Shown here: in pieces, positions 9,278 through 18,917 of the stretch
How positions within the stretch are numbered: the stretch's first letter is position 1
How the letters are laid out: the number at the start of each line of letters is the position of its first letter
Origin: Bradyrhizobium diazoefficiens USDA 110
GTDB lineage: Bacteria; Pseudomonadota; Alphaproteobacteria; Rhizobiales; Xanthobacteraceae
Assembly: GCF_000011365.1 (NCBI RefSeq)
Contig: NC_004463.1
Coordinates: 4,264,001-4,328,000 of the forward strand
Length of the DNA: 64,000 nt
Direction: 5' to 3'
Made by a program: the position numbers and the translations under genes
The notes under the pieces: model-generated
What the model was told of the DNA's origin: nothing
The model's database searches: none
Seen by the model: only the letters and a program-made list of their open reading frames with translations

Positions 9278-9358
9278 GTGAGTTGGTTGCTTGTGCTTAT
9301 CATCGCTGCGAGCGCAATGGTGTTGATCGCTCATGCGATTGACGCGATGCGTTCCTGA
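9278..9358 (+). CDS. Putative 26-residue membrane peptide with AHAIDAMR end
   Basis: GTG 9278 follows GGAGGCGGAC and starts a 26-codon frame: a hydrophobic helix ending in AHAIDAMRS. The C-terminal pattern AHA-[I/L]-D-A-x-R is repeated in the 30-residue ORF at 17192-17284 on the other strand, 8 kb away. This recurrence, plus a good ribosome binding site in both, is the main evidence that these are real genes. Function unknown. Confidence 0.5.
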   Translation: MSWLLVLIIAASAMVLIAHAIDAMRS

Positions 9359-9483
9359 TACTCTTTGAGACCCGGTTTCATCGGTAGTCAAGTAAGCCAA
9401 GAGAATGTTCCGCGGCCAGCGAGTGTCAATTTGAGGAACTTGGCCCCGCGAGCCAAGGTTGTCACAGCAGGAGGAATACGATC

Positions 9484-9591
9484 ATGCTTATGTTTTACCT
9501 GCCGATCATAATCTTCAACGCAATGCTCGAAGCAATTACGAAGCAGAAGAATGTGCCGGTATCCATCGATGAGCCGCCAAGCTTCGATTAG
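9484..9591 (+). CDS. Putative 35-residue small protein
   Basis: ATG 9484 is preceded by a near-perfect AGGAGGAA ribosome binding site (9469-9476). The 35-residue product starts with a hydrophobic segment (MLMFYLPIIIFNAMLEAI) and ends with a polar tail rich in Asp, Glu and Pro. It is the third of three tandem tiny ORFs on this strand. The strength of the translation signal makes it the most credible of the three. Function unknown. Confidence 0.55.
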   Translation: MLMFYLPIIIFNAMLEAITKQKNVPVSIDEPPSFD

Positions 9592-9641
9592 ACTCCGATC
9601 TCAATGCGTTGGCTTCGATGCTTGCTGAGGCCAACGTCTCC

Positions 9642-10853
9642 TCAGGCATTTGAATACTTCTTCAGCTCGAACCGTGCGATCTGGTTCCGGTGTACCTCGT
9701 CCGGGCCGTCAGCAAGGCGCAGCAAACGTGCGGTGGCATAGGCCTGAGTCAGGCCGAAATCGTTCGAGGTGCCGCCGCCGCCATGGGCCTGGATCGCCCA
9801 GTCGATGACCTGGCAGGCCATGTTGGGCACGGCGACCTTGATCATCGCGATCTCGCTTTTCGCCACCTTGTTGCCGACCGTGTCCATGGCGTAGGCGGCG
9901 TTCAGCGTCAGCAGCCGGGCCTGCTCGATCATGATGCGGGCTTCCGCGATGCGCTCCTGCGTCACCGTCTGCTCGGAGACCGGCTTGCCGAAGGCGACGC
10001 GGCTGCGCACGCGGCGGCACATCTTTTCCAGCGTGCGCTCGGCAAGGCCAATCAGGCGCATGCAGTGGTGGATGCGGCCGGGGCCGAGGCGCCCCTGCGC
10101 GATCTCGAAGCCGCGGCCTTCGCCGAGCAGCATGTTCTCCTTCGGGACGCGCACATTGGTGAAGACGACTTCGGAGGCGCGGTCGGGTACGCCGTAGAAG
10201 CCGAACACGGGGAGGGGACGCTTCACCTCGATGCCTGATGTATCCATCGGCACCAGGATCATGGATTGCTGCTTGTGGCGGTCCGGATTGTCAGGATCGG
10301 TCTTGCCCATGAAGATGCAGATCTTGCAGCGCGGGTCGGTCGCGTTGGTGGTGTACCATTTGCGCCCGTTGATGACGTAATGGTCGCCGTCGCGCACGAT
10401 CGAGCTCTCGATGTTGGTCGCGTCGGACGAGGCGACCGCAGGCTCGGTCATGGCGAAGCAGGAGCGGATATCACCCGCGAGCAGCGGCTTCAGCCAGCGC
10501 TCCTTGTCCTCTTTCGTGCCGTAGCGCTCCAGCACCTCCATGTTGCCGGTGTCGGGCGCCGAGCAGTTGAACACTTCGGGCGCAAGATGCGAGCGGCCCA
10601 TCACTTCGCAGAGCGGGGCATATTCGAGATTGGTGAGGCCCGCGCCGTGGCTCGATTCCGGCAGGAACAGGTTCCAGAGGCCTTCCGCGCGCGCGAGCGG
10701 CTTCAGTTCTTCGACGACGGGATAGACCTTCCAGGGCCCGAGCTCCTCGGCCTCGCGGTAGAACCGTTCCTCATTGGGATAGATGTGCCGGTCCATGAAG
10801 CTTTCGAGCTTGCGCTTGAGCTCGACGACTTTGGGCGACATCGGGTAAAGCAT
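9642..10853 (-). CDS. Acyl-CoA dehydrogenase
   Basis: A 403-residue FAD-dependent acyl-CoA dehydrogenase with [16 protein letters not shown] (substrate/FAD loop) and, near the C-terminus, [14 protein letters not shown]. That end resembles the ACAD10/11-like branch rather than the usual GTSEI form. Start ATG 10853 sits behind GGAGACGTAAG. It follows the acyl-CoA ligase gene by 55 bp on the same strand, so activation and alpha,beta-dehydrogenation of an acid are probably co-expressed. The divergent monooxygenase suggests the acid arises from a ketone or terpenoid. Confidence 0.93.
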   Translation of the reverse strand: MLYPMSPKVVELKRKLESFMDRHIYPNEERFYREAEELGPWKVYPVVEELKPLARAEGLWNLFLPESSHGAGLTNLEYAPLCEVMGRSHLAPEVFNCSAPDTGNMEVLERYGTKEDKERWLKPLLAGDIRSCFAMTEPAVASSDATNIESSIVRDGDHYVINGRKWYTTNATDPRCKICIFMGKTDPDNPDRHKQQSMILVPMDTSGIEVKRPLPVFGFYGVPDRASEVVFTNVRVPKENMLLGEGRGFEIAQGRLGPGRIHHCMRLIGLAERTLEKMCRRVRSRVAFGKPVSEQTVTQERIAEARIMIEQARLLTLNAAYAMDTVGNKVAKSEIAMIKVAVPNMACQVIDWAIQAHGGGGTSNDFGLTQAYATARLLRLADGPDEVHRNQIARFELKKYSNA

Positions 10854-10908
10854 CTTACGTCTCCTTGATCGATGGACGGCGCGGACTTCAGCGTGATCGC
10901 GTGCCGCT

Positions 10909-12534
10909 TCAAGCGACGCGGTATTCCCTGAACTTCTCGCGCAACGCCGATTTGAGCACCTTTCCGGTGCCGGTCATCGGGAATTCGTCCAGAAACTCGA
11001 CGGCGTCAGGCATCCACCAGCTCGCGATCTTCGGGCGCATGTGGTCGAGCAGCGCCTTGCCGTCAACGGTCGCGCCCTTCTTGCGAACCACGAGGAGCAG
11101 GGGGCGCTCCTGCCACTTCTCATGCGCAATCGCGACCACGGCAGCTTGCAGCACGTCGGGATGAGACAAGGCGACGTCCTCGAGCTGGATCGAGGAGATC
11201 CACTCGCCGCCGGACTTGATCACGTCCTTGGAGCGGTCGGTCAGCGTGACGTGGCCCTGCGGGTCGATCACGGCCATGTCGCCGGTGATCAGCCAGCCGT
11301 CGCGGTCGAGGCCTTCGTCGAGCTTCATATAGCCCGAGGCGACCCAGGGACCACGGGCGCGCAGGTGGCCGACGGTCTTGCCGTCGCGCGGCAGCTCAAC
11401 GCCGCCGTCGTCGACGATGCGCAAGGCGGTGCCGAAACAGGCCCGGCCCGAGACCTGTCGGCGGTCGAACTTCTCCTTGTCGCTGAGGTGCTCCGAGCCG
11501 GGACGCAGGCCCGGCATCGAGCAGCCCAGAGCCTCGGTCATGCCCCAGGCCTGGATGTAGTCGATGTTGTAGTCGCGCTTCAGCTTCTCGACCATGGCGC
11601 GCGGCGGGGCCGAGCCCGACGACAGCGTTGCACGCAGGGTGGAGAATCTGTTGCCGGTGCGGCCGAGCCAGTCGAGCAGGATCAGCCAGAAGCTCGGCAC
11701 CCCCGCCGACAGCGTCACCTTCTCGCCTTCGAGCAGCTCATACAGCTTGTCGGGCTCATAGTTGCGGCCGGGCAGCACCAGCTTCGAGCCGGTATAGGGC
11801 GCGGTGAACGGCATATTCCAGCCATTGCCGTGGAACAGCGGCGCCATCGGCATCATCACCTCGCGTACCCCTTCGATGTGTCCCGGAAGGAAGTCGAAAT
11901 TGCAGCAGGTCATAGTCTGCAGGATCGCGGCGCGGTGCGAATAGATCACGCCCTTGGGATTTCCCGTCGTCCCCGAGGTGTAGCAGATGGTGGAGGCGGA
12001 TTTTTCGTCGAACTCCGGCCAGGTGAAGCCGGTGTCGTTCTCTCGTCCGAGAAGCTCCTCGTAGCAATGGACGTTTACAAGCTTCGTCTCCGGCATCCGC
12101 TCGCGCGAGGACATCACGACGTAAGCCTCGATCGTCTTCAATTGCGGCGCGATCGCCTCGACGATGGGCAGCGTGGCGCGGTCGACGAACAGCAGGCGGT
12201 CTTCGGCGTGGTTGATGATGTAGACGAGCTGCTCGGGAAACAGGCGCGGATTGACGGTGTGCAGCACATAGCCCATGCCCGGCGCGGCATAGAACATCTC
12301 GAAATGGCGGTGGGTATTCCAGGCCAGCGTGCCGACGCGGTCGCCTTGCTGCATGCCGAGACGCTTCAAGGCCAGCGCCATGCGCTTGATGCGTGGATGA
12401 GCGTCCGCATAGGTGTAGCGATGGATGTCGCCCTCGATCTGGCGCGCGACGATCTCCGCCTCGCCGTGATAGTCGGCGGCGTACTGGATCAGGCCGCTGA
12501 TCAGGAGCGGCATGTCCATCATCAATCCCTGCAT
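10909..12534 (-). CDS. Long-chain-fatty-acid/acyl-CoA ligase (AMP-binding)
   Basis: An adenylate-forming ligase of about 541 residues. It has the P-loop [11 protein letters not shown], the [12 protein letters not shown] motif, the hinge [12 protein letters not shown] and the catalytic C-terminal Lys motif [14 protein letters not shown]. It makes acyl-CoA from a free acid, ATP and CoA. Two adjacent ATGs follow GGAGG; the second (12534) has the better spacing. The first gene of a two-gene operon with acyl-CoA dehydrogenase, divergent from the flavin monooxygenase. Confidence 0.92.
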   Translation of the reverse strand: MQGLMMDMPLLISGLIQYAADYHGEAEIVARQIEGDIHRYTYADAHPRIKRMALALKRLGMQQGDRVGTLAWNTHRHFEMFYAAPGMGYVLHTVNPRLFPEQLVYIINHAEDRLLFVDRATLPIVEAIAPQLKTIEAYVVMSSRERMPETKLVNVHCYEELLGRENDTGFTWPEFDEKSASTICYTSGTTGNPKGVIYSHRAAILQTMTCCNFDFLPGHIEGVREVMMPMAPLFHGNGWNMPFTAPYTGSKLVLPGRNYEPDKLYELLEGEKVTLSAGVPSFWLILLDWLGRTGNRFSTLRATLSSGSAPPRAMVEKLKRDYNIDYIQAWGMTEALGCSMPGLRPGSEHLSDKEKFDRRQVSGRACFGTALRIVDDGGVELPRDGKTVGHLRARGPWVASGYMKLDEGLDRDGWLITGDMAVIDPQGHVTLTDRSKDVIKSGGEWISSIQLEDVALSHPDVLQAAVVAIAHEKWQERPLLLVVRKKGATVDGKALLDHMRPKIASWWMPDAVEFLDEFPMTGTGKVLKSALREKFREYRVA

Positions 12535-12708
12535 CATTTCCTCCGGATCGCCATGTCGTTGCATGGCGCTTGTGATTTGCGCGCGAGGTTACCGGAACGT
12601 CACGCGCCGTTCACGCAAAAAACGGCAGACGTGATTGCATGCGTCACTTTTTCAAGGCTAACGTGAGGAGAGCTGCCGGCGAAGCAGCGTCTGTCGTGGA
12701 GGAAATGG

Positions 12709-14568
12709 ATGTCAGCGGAAAGACACAAGACCGGCGCAGCCGGCGCACCTACGGTCGATCTTTCCGCACTTCGCGCGCGCTATCGCGACGAGCGCGATCG
12801 CCGTCTGCGCGCCGAGGGCAAGGCGCAATATGTCGAGGTATCAGGCGATTTCGGCCGCTATCTCGACGATCCCTGGGCCGATCCCGGATTTGCGCGCGAG
12901 GCCGTTAGCGAAGCGACCGAAGTGCTCATCGTCGGCGGCGGCTTTGGCGGTCTGCTCTGCGGCGCGCGCCTGCGCGAGGCCGGCATCGCGGATTTTCGTA
13001 TCGTGGAAAAGGCCGCCGACTTCGGCGGCACCTGGTACTGGAATCGCTACCCTGGTGCGGCCTGCGATACCGAGAGCTACATCTATCTGCCGCTGCTGGA
13101 GGAGACCGGCTACATGCCGGTGCGCAAATATGCGCGGGCGCCGGAGATTTACGAACACTCCCGCCGCATCGGCCGCCACTTCGGCCTGTACGAGCGCGCG
13201 CTGTTTCAGACCGTCATCTCGCGCATGGAATGGCGGGAGCAGGAGGCGCGCTGGCTGGTCGAGACCGATCGCGGCGATCGCATCCGCGCGCGGTTCGTCA
13301 TTCTGGCCGGCGGCCCGCTGAGCCGGCCGAAGCTGCCGGGCATTCCCGGCATCGAGAGCTTTGGGGGACACAGCTTTCACACCAGCCGCTGGGACTACGC
13401 CTACACCGGCGGTACGGCTGAAGGCGGTCTCGCCGGCCTTGCCGACAAGCGCGTCGGCATCATCGGCACCGGCGCCACCGCCGTGCAATGCGTGCCGCAT
13501 CTCGGCCGCTCGGCGAAGGAGCTCTATGTCTTCCAGCGCACGCCGTCGGCGATCGGCGTGCGCGACGACCGGCCGACGGATCAGACCTGGGCGGAGAGCC
13601 TCAGGCCCGGCTGGCAGCGCGAGCGCATGGACAATTTCACCGCGGTGATCTCGGGCGAGCCGTTCGAGCAGGATCTGGTCCAGGATGGCTGGACCGGCCT
13701 GCTTGGCGAGATCCTGCTCGCGCCGCGCCGCCAGCCGCAGCCGGTGACCTCGCTGGAGGAGGCGTTGAAGGTTATCGAGCAGGCCGACTACCGCAAGATG
13801 GAGGAGATCCGCGCGCGCGTCGATGCGGTGGTGAAGGACGAGGCGGCCGCTTCAGCGCTCAAGCCCTGGTACAAGGCGTTCTGCAAGCGGCCGTGCTTCC
13901 ACGACGAATATCTCGACACCTTCAATCGCCCCAACGTGCATCTCGTCGATACCAAGGGGCAGGGCGTCGAGCGCATCACGGAGAATGCCGTGATCGTCGA
14001 TGGCAAGGCCTATGAGCTCGACTGCCTGATCTATGCCAGCGGCTTCGAGGTCGGCACCGATTACGCCCGCCGCATGGGCTTCGAGGTCTATGGCCGCGAC
14101 GGCATGAGCCTGTCCGAGCGCTGGCGCGACGGCGTCAGGACGATGCACGGCTTCTACAGCCGCGGCTTCCCGAACTGCTTCCTGATCGTCACGGTGCAGG
14201 CCGGCCAGAGCGCCAACTTCCCGCACATCATCGACGAGCAGTCGCAGCACATCGCCTATGTGATCGATCAGGCGCGCAAGCGCGGCGCCAGAACGCTGGA
14301 GCCGACGCTCGCTGCCGAGAACGCCTGGGTCGAGGAGGTCGTGAAAGCCGCGCTCGGCCGTCAGACTTACTTGGCCGAATGCACGCCTGGCTATTACAAC
14401 AACGAGGGCGTGTTCGATCCGATCGCGGCAAGAAACAGCCAATATTGGCGCGGGCCGGTGGCGTTCCTGCGGCTGCTCGACAAGTGGCGCAAGGAGGGCA
14501 ACCTGGATGGACTGGAATTGACCTACGGGACGGCCGCGGAGGCGGGCGGCACCCCGGCTCCGGCTTGA
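12709..14568 (+). CDS. Flavin-containing (Baeyer-Villiger-type) monooxygenase
   Basis: A 619-residue two-dinucleotide-fold flavoprotein. The FAD Rossmann motif GGGFGG lies at residues 76-81 and the NADPH motif GTGATA at 253-258. Between them is the Baeyer-Villiger fingerprint FxGxxxHxxxWD (Phe218-Asp229), so the enzyme probably inserts oxygen next to a ketone to make an ester or lactone. The N-terminal extension of about 70 residues is typical of the cyclopentadecanone/steroid BVMO group. Start ATG 12709 follows GGAGGAA. It lies opposite a ligase/dehydrogenase operon able to process the resulting acid (inference). Confidence 0.92.
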   Translation: MSAERHKTGAAGAPTVDLSALRARYRDERDRRLRAEGKAQYVEVSGDFGRYLDDPWADPGFAREAVSEATEVLIVGGGFGGLLCGARLREAGIADFRIVEKAADFGGTWYWNRYPGAACDTESYIYLPLLEETGYMPVRKYARAPEIYEHSRRIGRHFGLYERALFQTVISRMEWREQEARWLVETDRGDRIRARFVILAGGPLSRPKLPGIPGIESFGGHSFHTSRWDYAYTGGTAEGGLAGLADKRVGIIGTGATAVQCVPHLGRSAKELYVFQRTPSAIGVRDDRPTDQTWAESLRPGWQRERMDNFTAVISGEPFEQDLVQDGWTGLLGEILLAPRRQPQPVTSLEEALKVIEQADYRKMEEIRARVDAVVKDEAAASALKPWYKAFCKRPCFHDEYLDTFNRPNVHLVDTKGQGVERITENAVIVDGKAYELDCLIYASGFEVGTDYARRMGFEVYGRDGMSLSERWRDGVRTMHGFYSRGFPNCFLIVTVQAGQSANFPHIIDEQSQHIAYVIDQARKRGARTLEPTLAAENAWVEEVVKAALGRQTYLAECTPGYYNNEGVFDPIAARNSQYWRGPVAFLRLLDKWRKEGNLDGLELTYGTAAEAGGTPAPA

Positions 14569-14573
14569 GCGGC

Positions 14574-15377
14574 ATGATCCCGGCCCCGTCAGGCGCCACG
14601 CGGCTCCACGTCATCGTCGGTGATCCCATCGCGCAGGTGCGCTCGCCCGCGGGCGTGTCAGCCGCCTTCGCCGCACGGGGGCACGACGGTATTCTCGTGC
14701 CCGTTCAGGTCGCCCCGGGGGATTTGCCCGACTTCCTCTCGGTGGCGGCGCGATTGAAAAATCTCGACGGCATCGTCGTTACCATCCCGCACAAATTTGC
14801 CTGCTACCAGGCCTGCACGAGTGCGACCGATCGGGCGCACTTCCTGCGCACCGTGAACCTGATGCGCCGGCGCGCCGACGGCTCATGGCATGGCGATATG
14901 GTGGATGGCCTCGGCTTCGTCGGCGCAGCGCGGGCAAAGGGGATCGATCCCGGCGGCATGCGCGCCCTTCTGGTCGGCGCCGGCGGCGCCGGCTCGGCGA
15001 TCGCGCTCGCGCTGGTCGAGGCCGGCGTCGGTGAGCTCGCCATTCACGACAGCATGGCCGAGCGCCGCGACGCGCTGATCGGCCGGCTCAATGGGCTCGG
15101 CAAAGCGCCGGTGCGGACCGGCACCATGGACCCCGCCGGCTTCGACTTCGTCGCCAATGCGACGCCCGCCGGGATGAAGGACGGCGACCCGCTGCCGGTC
15201 GACGTCGCGCGCCTTGCGCCAGCCGCCTATTGCGGCTGCGTCATCACCAGGCCCCAAGTCTCCCCCTTCATCGCCGCGGCTCGCAAGATCGGCTGTGTCA
15301 CCGGGACCGGTACCGACATGTACCAGCAGCACCAGAGCATCATGGTGGATTTCCTGCTGGGAGCGGAGGCTGGGTGA
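14574..15377 (+). CDS. Shikimate dehydrogenase-like NAD(P) oxidoreductase
   Basis: A 267-residue protein starting five bases after the monooxygenase stop and surely co-transcribed with it. The AroE fold is evident: GDPIAQVRSPAGVSAAF at the start, VTIPHK with the catalytic Lys74, and the Rossmann motif GAGGAG at 135-140. The usual substrate motif GDNTDG reads GDMVDG (107-112), so the Asn-Thr pair that contacts shikimate is gone although Asp111 remains. A shift to another hydroxylated ring substrate is likely; calling it AroE would overstate the evidence. Confidence 0.85.
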   Translation: MIPAPSGATRLHVIVGDPIAQVRSPAGVSAAFAARGHDGILVPVQVAPGDLPDFLSVAARLKNLDGIVVTIPHKFACYQACTSATDRAHFLRTVNLMRRRADGSWHGDMVDGLGFVGAARAKGIDPGGMRALLVGAGGAGSAIALALVEAGVGELAIHDSMAERRDALIGRLNGLGKAPVRTGTMDPAGFDFVANATPAGMKDGDPLPVDVARLAPAAYCGCVITRPQVSPFIAAARKIGCVTGTGTDMYQQHQSIMVDFLLGAEAG

Positions 15378-15513
15378 CTTGCGGACGTCGCGACTTGCCG
15401 GTGTCAAGAGCTTTGCTTGGATCGATTGGTCCTGTCGGGACTTGAGCGATCGCAACCGACGTAGGATCATGCGCGCGCGCGAGCCGGTCGCGCCCTAAGG
15501 AGAGGAACGAGCA

Positions 15514-16326
15514 ATGATCAAGGGCAGGATAGTCGCGACGGCGGTGATTGGCGCGGCCGCGCTGCTTCTCTCTCTGCCTGTGGCCAACGCCGCGCAATGC
15601 GGCAGCTCGCCGGCCGGGTTCGAAGGCTGGAAGCGCGAATTCAGCGCAGAGGCGCAGGGCAAGGGCATTGGCCCGACCGCGATCTCGGCCCTGATGCAGA
15701 CGAACTACGCCAGCGCGACCATCGCAGCCGACCGCGGCCAGCGCAGCTTCTCGCTGTCGCTCGACCAGTTCCTGGCCAAGCGCGGTGCCACCACCATCGT
15801 CGCCAAGGGGCGCCAGCTCAAGCAGTCGCAGGCGGCCTTGTTCGCCTCGATCCAGCAGCGCTACGGCGTTCCGCCCGGGCCGCTGATCGCGATCTGGGGC
15901 ATGGAGACCGGCTTCGGCAGCCAGCGCGGCAACCAGAACATGCTGTCGTCGATCGCGACCCTTGCTTATGACTGCCGTCGCCCCGAGTTCTTCACCGACC
16001 AGCTCTATGCCGCGCTGAAGCTGATCGACCGCGGCACCCTGTCGGGCGCGACCCGCGGCTCCATGCACGGCGAGGTCGGCCAGACCCAGTTCATGCCCAA
16101 GAACATCCTGGCCTATGGCACCGGCAATCTCGAGGTTGCCGCCAATGCGTTGAACTCGACCGCGAATTTCCTGAAGGCCCATGGCTGGCGTGCGGGAGCC
16201 GGTTACCAGCCGGGCGAGCCGAATTTCGCCGCGATCGAGGCCTGGAATGCGGCCGGCGTCTATCAGAAGGCAATTGCGTTGATGGGACGACAGATCGACG
16301 AGGGCGGAACGGCCGCCTCGCGCTGA
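15514..16326 (+). CDS. Lytic murein transglycosylase, MltB family
   Basis: A 270-residue secreted protein starting at ATG 15514 after AAGGAGAGG. The signal peptide ends at about residue 27 (ANA-AQ). The catalytic Glu131 lies in IWGMETGFG, and GEVGQTQFMPKNIL is the second MltB/Slt2 signature. It cleaves peptidoglycan glycan strands to form 1,6-anhydromuramic ends. It lacks a lipobox, so it is soluble and periplasmic. A terminator-like hairpin follows directly, so it appears to be monocistronic. Confidence 0.92.
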   Translation: MIKGRIVATAVIGAAALLLSLPVANAAQCGSSPAGFEGWKREFSAEAQGKGIGPTAISALMQTNYASATIAADRGQRSFSLSLDQFLAKRGATTIVAKGRQLKQSQAALFASIQQRYGVPPGPLIAIWGMETGFGSQRGNQNMLSSIATLAYDCRRPEFFTDQLYAALKLIDRGTLSGATRGSMHGEVGQTQFMPKNILAYGTGNLEVAANALNSTANFLKAHGWRAGAGYQPGEPNFAAIEAWNAAGVYQKAIALMGRQIDEGGTAASR

Positions 16327-16329
16327 CGG

Positions 16330-16352
16330 GAGCCCCGTTTCAAACGGGGCTC
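16330..16352 (+). terminator. Terminator-like hairpin after mltB-type gene
   Basis: GAGCCCCGTTT and its exact complement AAACGGGGCTC are separated by one base, four bases past the transglycosylase stop. The downstream T-rich stretch is interrupted (TTGTTTTGATG), so efficiency is uncertain. Confidence 0.65.
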
Positions 16353-16524
16353 TCGATGCTTGTTTTGATGCGTTTTCTTGACGCGAACCGGCATCCACTT
16401 CGCTCGAAAACGCTCTTGCTCAGCAAGGCGTGATGCGCCGGCGCGAGAAAGTTGTTGCTATCAGGAACTGACGGCATGAGGTTTGCTTTGATCAGATTCA
16501 GGGCTGGGCATGAGGAGACTCAAC

Positions 16525-16746
16525 ATGGCAACCCAGATCGTGATGGACCAGACTGGCGACACACGCCACGAGTTTGATCCTGGCAATGCCGAAGCGCTGG
16601 CGCGGGCCGAACAGCGCTTTCGGGAGCTGACCGGAGCCGGCTTCACCGCCGCCTTCCGTACCGGGCCCGGCGAAGTGACCCGTATCAAATCGTTCGACCC
16701 GACCGCGCAGGAAACGCTGTTCTATCCCCGCTTGGTCGGCGGTTGA
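16525..16746 (+). CDS. Conserved-looking hypothetical protein (73 aa)
   Basis: ATG 16525 is seven bases after GAGGAG; an in-frame upstream ATG at 16510 lacks a site. The product is short and mostly polar (ALARAEQRFRELTGAGFTAAF, then a beta-rich tail ending YPRLVGG) with no signal peptide or membrane segment. It is followed 12 bp later by another hypothetical gene on the same strand, so the two are likely one transcript. No domain is recognised. Confidence 0.7.
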   Translation: MATQIVMDQTGDTRHEFDPGNAEALARAEQRFRELTGAGFTAAFRTGPGEVTRIKSFDPTAQETLFYPRLVGG

Positions 16747-16758
16747 TCTGAGCTGCCC

Positions 16759-17181
16759 ATGTTCGCGGCACTCCGGTTCCGCGCGCCAGCGCGTGCTCGT
16801 TTGCATGCGCTGCGCGAACTCTACCGTCGCTTCTTCGGCGAGAACACGCCGGATGCGCGCGGCCGTCGGCTTCTGGCCGATTGGCTGTCACCGGCGCAGC
16901 GCGCCCAGTTCGAGCAGCACCGGTATTTCGACGTGATCGGCTGCGATACCGGCAAGAGGTATCGCATCCACTACGGCACGGCCGCCAACGTCCACGAAAT
17001 CGACGACGCCGGCATGGCAACGATGGGATGGTGCTTCGTCCCGACAGGCTTCCTCGTGCCCGGCGACGTGATGCTCGCGCAGAAGATCGCGCTCGAGACG
17101 GATGAAAAGTCAGCGCTGGCGCTCGCCAACAGGTTTCCGCCGGCAACGCATTCGGAGCATTTTTACCGGCGGCCGTTCTAG
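16759..17181 (+). CDS. Hypothetical protein (140 aa)
   Basis: A 140-residue soluble protein with a basic N-terminal helix (FAALRFRAPARARLHALREL), a WLSPAQRAQF segment and a central strand-rich part (YFDVIGCDTGKRYRIHYG) with Cys, followed by GWCFVPTGFLVPGD. It has neither a signal peptide nor transmembrane helices. The pair with the upstream 73-residue gene looks conserved, but no function can be assigned from sequence. Confidence 0.75.
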   Translation: MFAALRFRAPARARLHALRELYRRFFGENTPDARGRRLLADWLSPAQRAQFEQHRYFDVIGCDTGKRYRIHYGTAANVHEIDDAGMATMGWCFVPTGFLVPGDVMLAQKIALETDEKSALALANRFPPATHSEHFYRRPF

Positions 17182-17191
17182 CGCAGGGCGC

Positions 17192-17284
17192 TCAGGAGTG
17201 CGTGGTGCGATAGGCATCCAGCGCATGCGCCGCGAAGACGCCGATGCTGCAAAGGGCGAGGAGGGCGGAGATCAGCTCGATCAT
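17192..17284 (-). CDS. Putative 30-residue membrane peptide with AHALDAYR end
   Basis: ATG 17284 overlaps the stop of the preceding tiny ORF (ATGA) and is preceded by GGGAGG eight bases upstream. The product is one hydrophobic helix followed by AHALDAYRTTHS. The AHA-[I/L]-D-A-x-R ending is shared with the ORF at 9278-9358. Translational coupling plus the shared motif argues that this is a real, unnamed small-protein family. Confidence 0.55.
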   Translation of the reverse strand: MIELISALLALCSIGVFAAHALDAYRTTHS

Positions 17285-17364
17285 AGCTCATCCTCCCGCG
17301 GCGGCTGGGCGACGAGATTTTGGCAGCAGGAATAGTCCAGGATCAGATTGAGAAGGAATTGCAT
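17281..17364 (-). CDS. Putative 27-residue peptide upstream of AHALDAYR peptide
   Basis: This frame of 27 codons starts at ATG 17364 and ends at a TGA that overlaps the next ATG. It has a short hydrophobic start (MQFLLNLILDYS), two adjacent Cys and an acidic tail (PPREDEL). The ribosome binding site is weak. It could be a true peptide or a leader whose translation drives the downstream ORF. Confidence 0.4.
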   Translation of the reverse strand: MQFLLNLILDYSCCQNLVAQPPREDEL

Positions 17365-17560
17365 GGTGGCCGTCCCTGTATGATTTTGACAACCAGATAA
17401 CCGGCCATCTGTTTCAGGCGTGTTTCGTCGCACCGGAAAAGGGGTTTCGCGGGGAACCCTGGGCTGGTTTGTGCGCGGCAGGCCCGCTACATCGCGCTTT
17501 TAGTTCAATTCCTTCGGGCCGCGCGTCTTCGCGGGCGGTCCTGCTTTGCGAGGCAAAATC

Positions 17561-18007
17561 ATGGCGCAGGTCGAGTGGTTCGACGATCTCAGCATCGGGA
17601 TGCGGTTCAAATCGCCGGAGGTCGAGGTCACCGAAGCCGACATCAAGCGCTTCGCGGCCGAGTTCGATCCGCAGCCGATGCACCTCGACCACGAGGCCGC
17701 CAAGGGGACCCTGTTCAATGGGCTCGCTGCATCAGGATGGCACACCGCCGCGATTGCCATGAACCTCGCGATCCAGACCCGGCCCTTCGGTCCGCATCCG
17801 CTGATCGGCGCGGGCGTCGACGGGCTGCGCTGGACCATTCCGGTGCGGCCCAATGACCGCCTGCATCTGGTCGGCGAAGTGATGAGCCTGACGCCGTCGA
17901 AGTCGAAGCCGCAGGGCATCGCGCTGGTGAAATGGACGATGTTCAACCAGAACGGCGAGGAGGTTTACACCTTCACCCCGATCGCGATCGTGCCGCGGCG
18001 AGCCTAG
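17561..18007 (+). CDS. MaoC-family (R)-enoyl-CoA hydratase/dehydratase
   Basis: A 148-residue single hot-dog domain protein from ATG 17561. The active-site motif FDPQPMHLD (about residues 40-48) supplies the catalytic Asp and His of (R)-specific enoyl-CoA hydratases, and GWHTAAIAM and GVDGLRWTIPVRPND fit the MaoC-like fold. It hydrates trans-2-enoyl-CoA, or a related thioester, in fatty-acid or polyester metabolism. It stands alone, with no obvious operon partner. Confidence 0.9.
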   Translation: MAQVEWFDDLSIGMRFKSPEVEVTEADIKRFAAEFDPQPMHLDHEAAKGTLFNGLAASGWHTAAIAMNLAIQTRPFGPHPLIGAGVDGLRWTIPVRPNDRLHLVGEVMSLTPSKSKPQGIALVKWTMFNQNGEEVYTFTPIAIVPRRA

Positions 18008-18108
18008 GACGCAAGCCGCCTGCCGCTGGCCTTGCCCGCGGCCTGAAGCCCTTGCGGGTCGTCGGCAGAGGTGGTCATCTCGGCCTCGGGAACACGCTGG
18101 AGGCCGAC

Positions 18109-18621
18109 ATGAGACGATTCCTTCTCGCCGCCGGAATGCTCGCAGGCGCCTTGAGCGCAGCCGCCTTGAGCTCGAGGCCCGCGCTGGCGCAACAATCCAA
18201 GGTCGGCGACTGGACCATCGAGAAGCGTACGCAGGATACGCATTGCAATGCGAGCCGCGGCTACAAGGACAAGGAGGACGAGAACCGCGACTACGTCATC
18301 GTCATCACCTATTCCGACAAGGCCATCGTGATCGTGATGATCTACGACGGCTGGGAGTGGGACAAGGTCGGCGAGATCCTCCGGGCCGACGTCGCCACCG
18401 ATGACGCCGATATCATGAAGAAGGCGAAGTGGGAGGTGATGGACAAGACCACCGTGCGCGGCATCTTCGAGTTCGACCAGGCGATCATGGATCGCCTCTC
18501 GAAGGCCAGGCGTCTCACGCTCGATTTCGAGGACGATGACGAGGACAGCATCGAGATGCAGATCCCGCGCGCCGGCGAGGCGCTCGCCGCGCTGAAATTC
18601 TGCGAGGAGAACCGGAAGTAA
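18109..18621 (+). CDS. Secreted hypothetical protein (170 aa)
   Basis: ATG 18109 follows GGAGG by about five bases. A signal peptide of about 35 residues ends at ALAQQ. The mature part starts VGDWTIEK, has one Cys early and one near the end (LKFCEE), and includes an acidic stretch (DFEDDDEDS). The GDW start and the ALxxLxxC end resemble small periplasmic proteins of the IalB-like type; that link is tentative. Function unknown. Confidence 0.8.
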   Translation: MRRFLLAAGMLAGALSAAALSSRPALAQQSKVGDWTIEKRTQDTHCNASRGYKDKEDENRDYVIVITYSDKAIVIVMIYDGWEWDKVGEILRADVATDDADIMKKAKWEVMDKTTVRGIFEFDQAIMDRLSKARRLTLDFEDDDEDSIEMQIPRAGEALAALKFCEENRK

Positions 18622-18917
18622 GTCGCAGAGGCCGGTCCGCAAGGCAGGCAGGCGACAGCAGGCGATCGCCGCGAGCGGGCGCGTGACTCTTCGCACACTG
18701 TCCGGTCGCTGTTCGCATTAATCCTAGTCTTTGGCGGAAACGTCCAAGCCGCATCCTGCGGTTGACGTTACGCAAGGATGATGTTCGATATTCCAGCATT
18801 GCGCTGTCGCATTTTTTCTCCGTCCAAGGCGGCGATCGGCCGGCCTGCCTCCCTCAGTTCCCGACGCGCTCGTCCCCCTCGCCACCGGGGCAACACGCAG
18901 ACCCCATCGTCCATCCG

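Noticed and set aside
11041..12666. 541-codon plus-strand frame opposite the acyl-CoA ligase
   Set aside because: Antisense shadow; the ligase on the other strand has all adenylation motifs.
14574..15377. Annotation as biosynthetic shikimate dehydrogenase aroE
   Set aside because: The conserved NTDG substrate motif is changed to MVDG and the gene sits in a monooxygenase operon, so only a fold-level call is justified.
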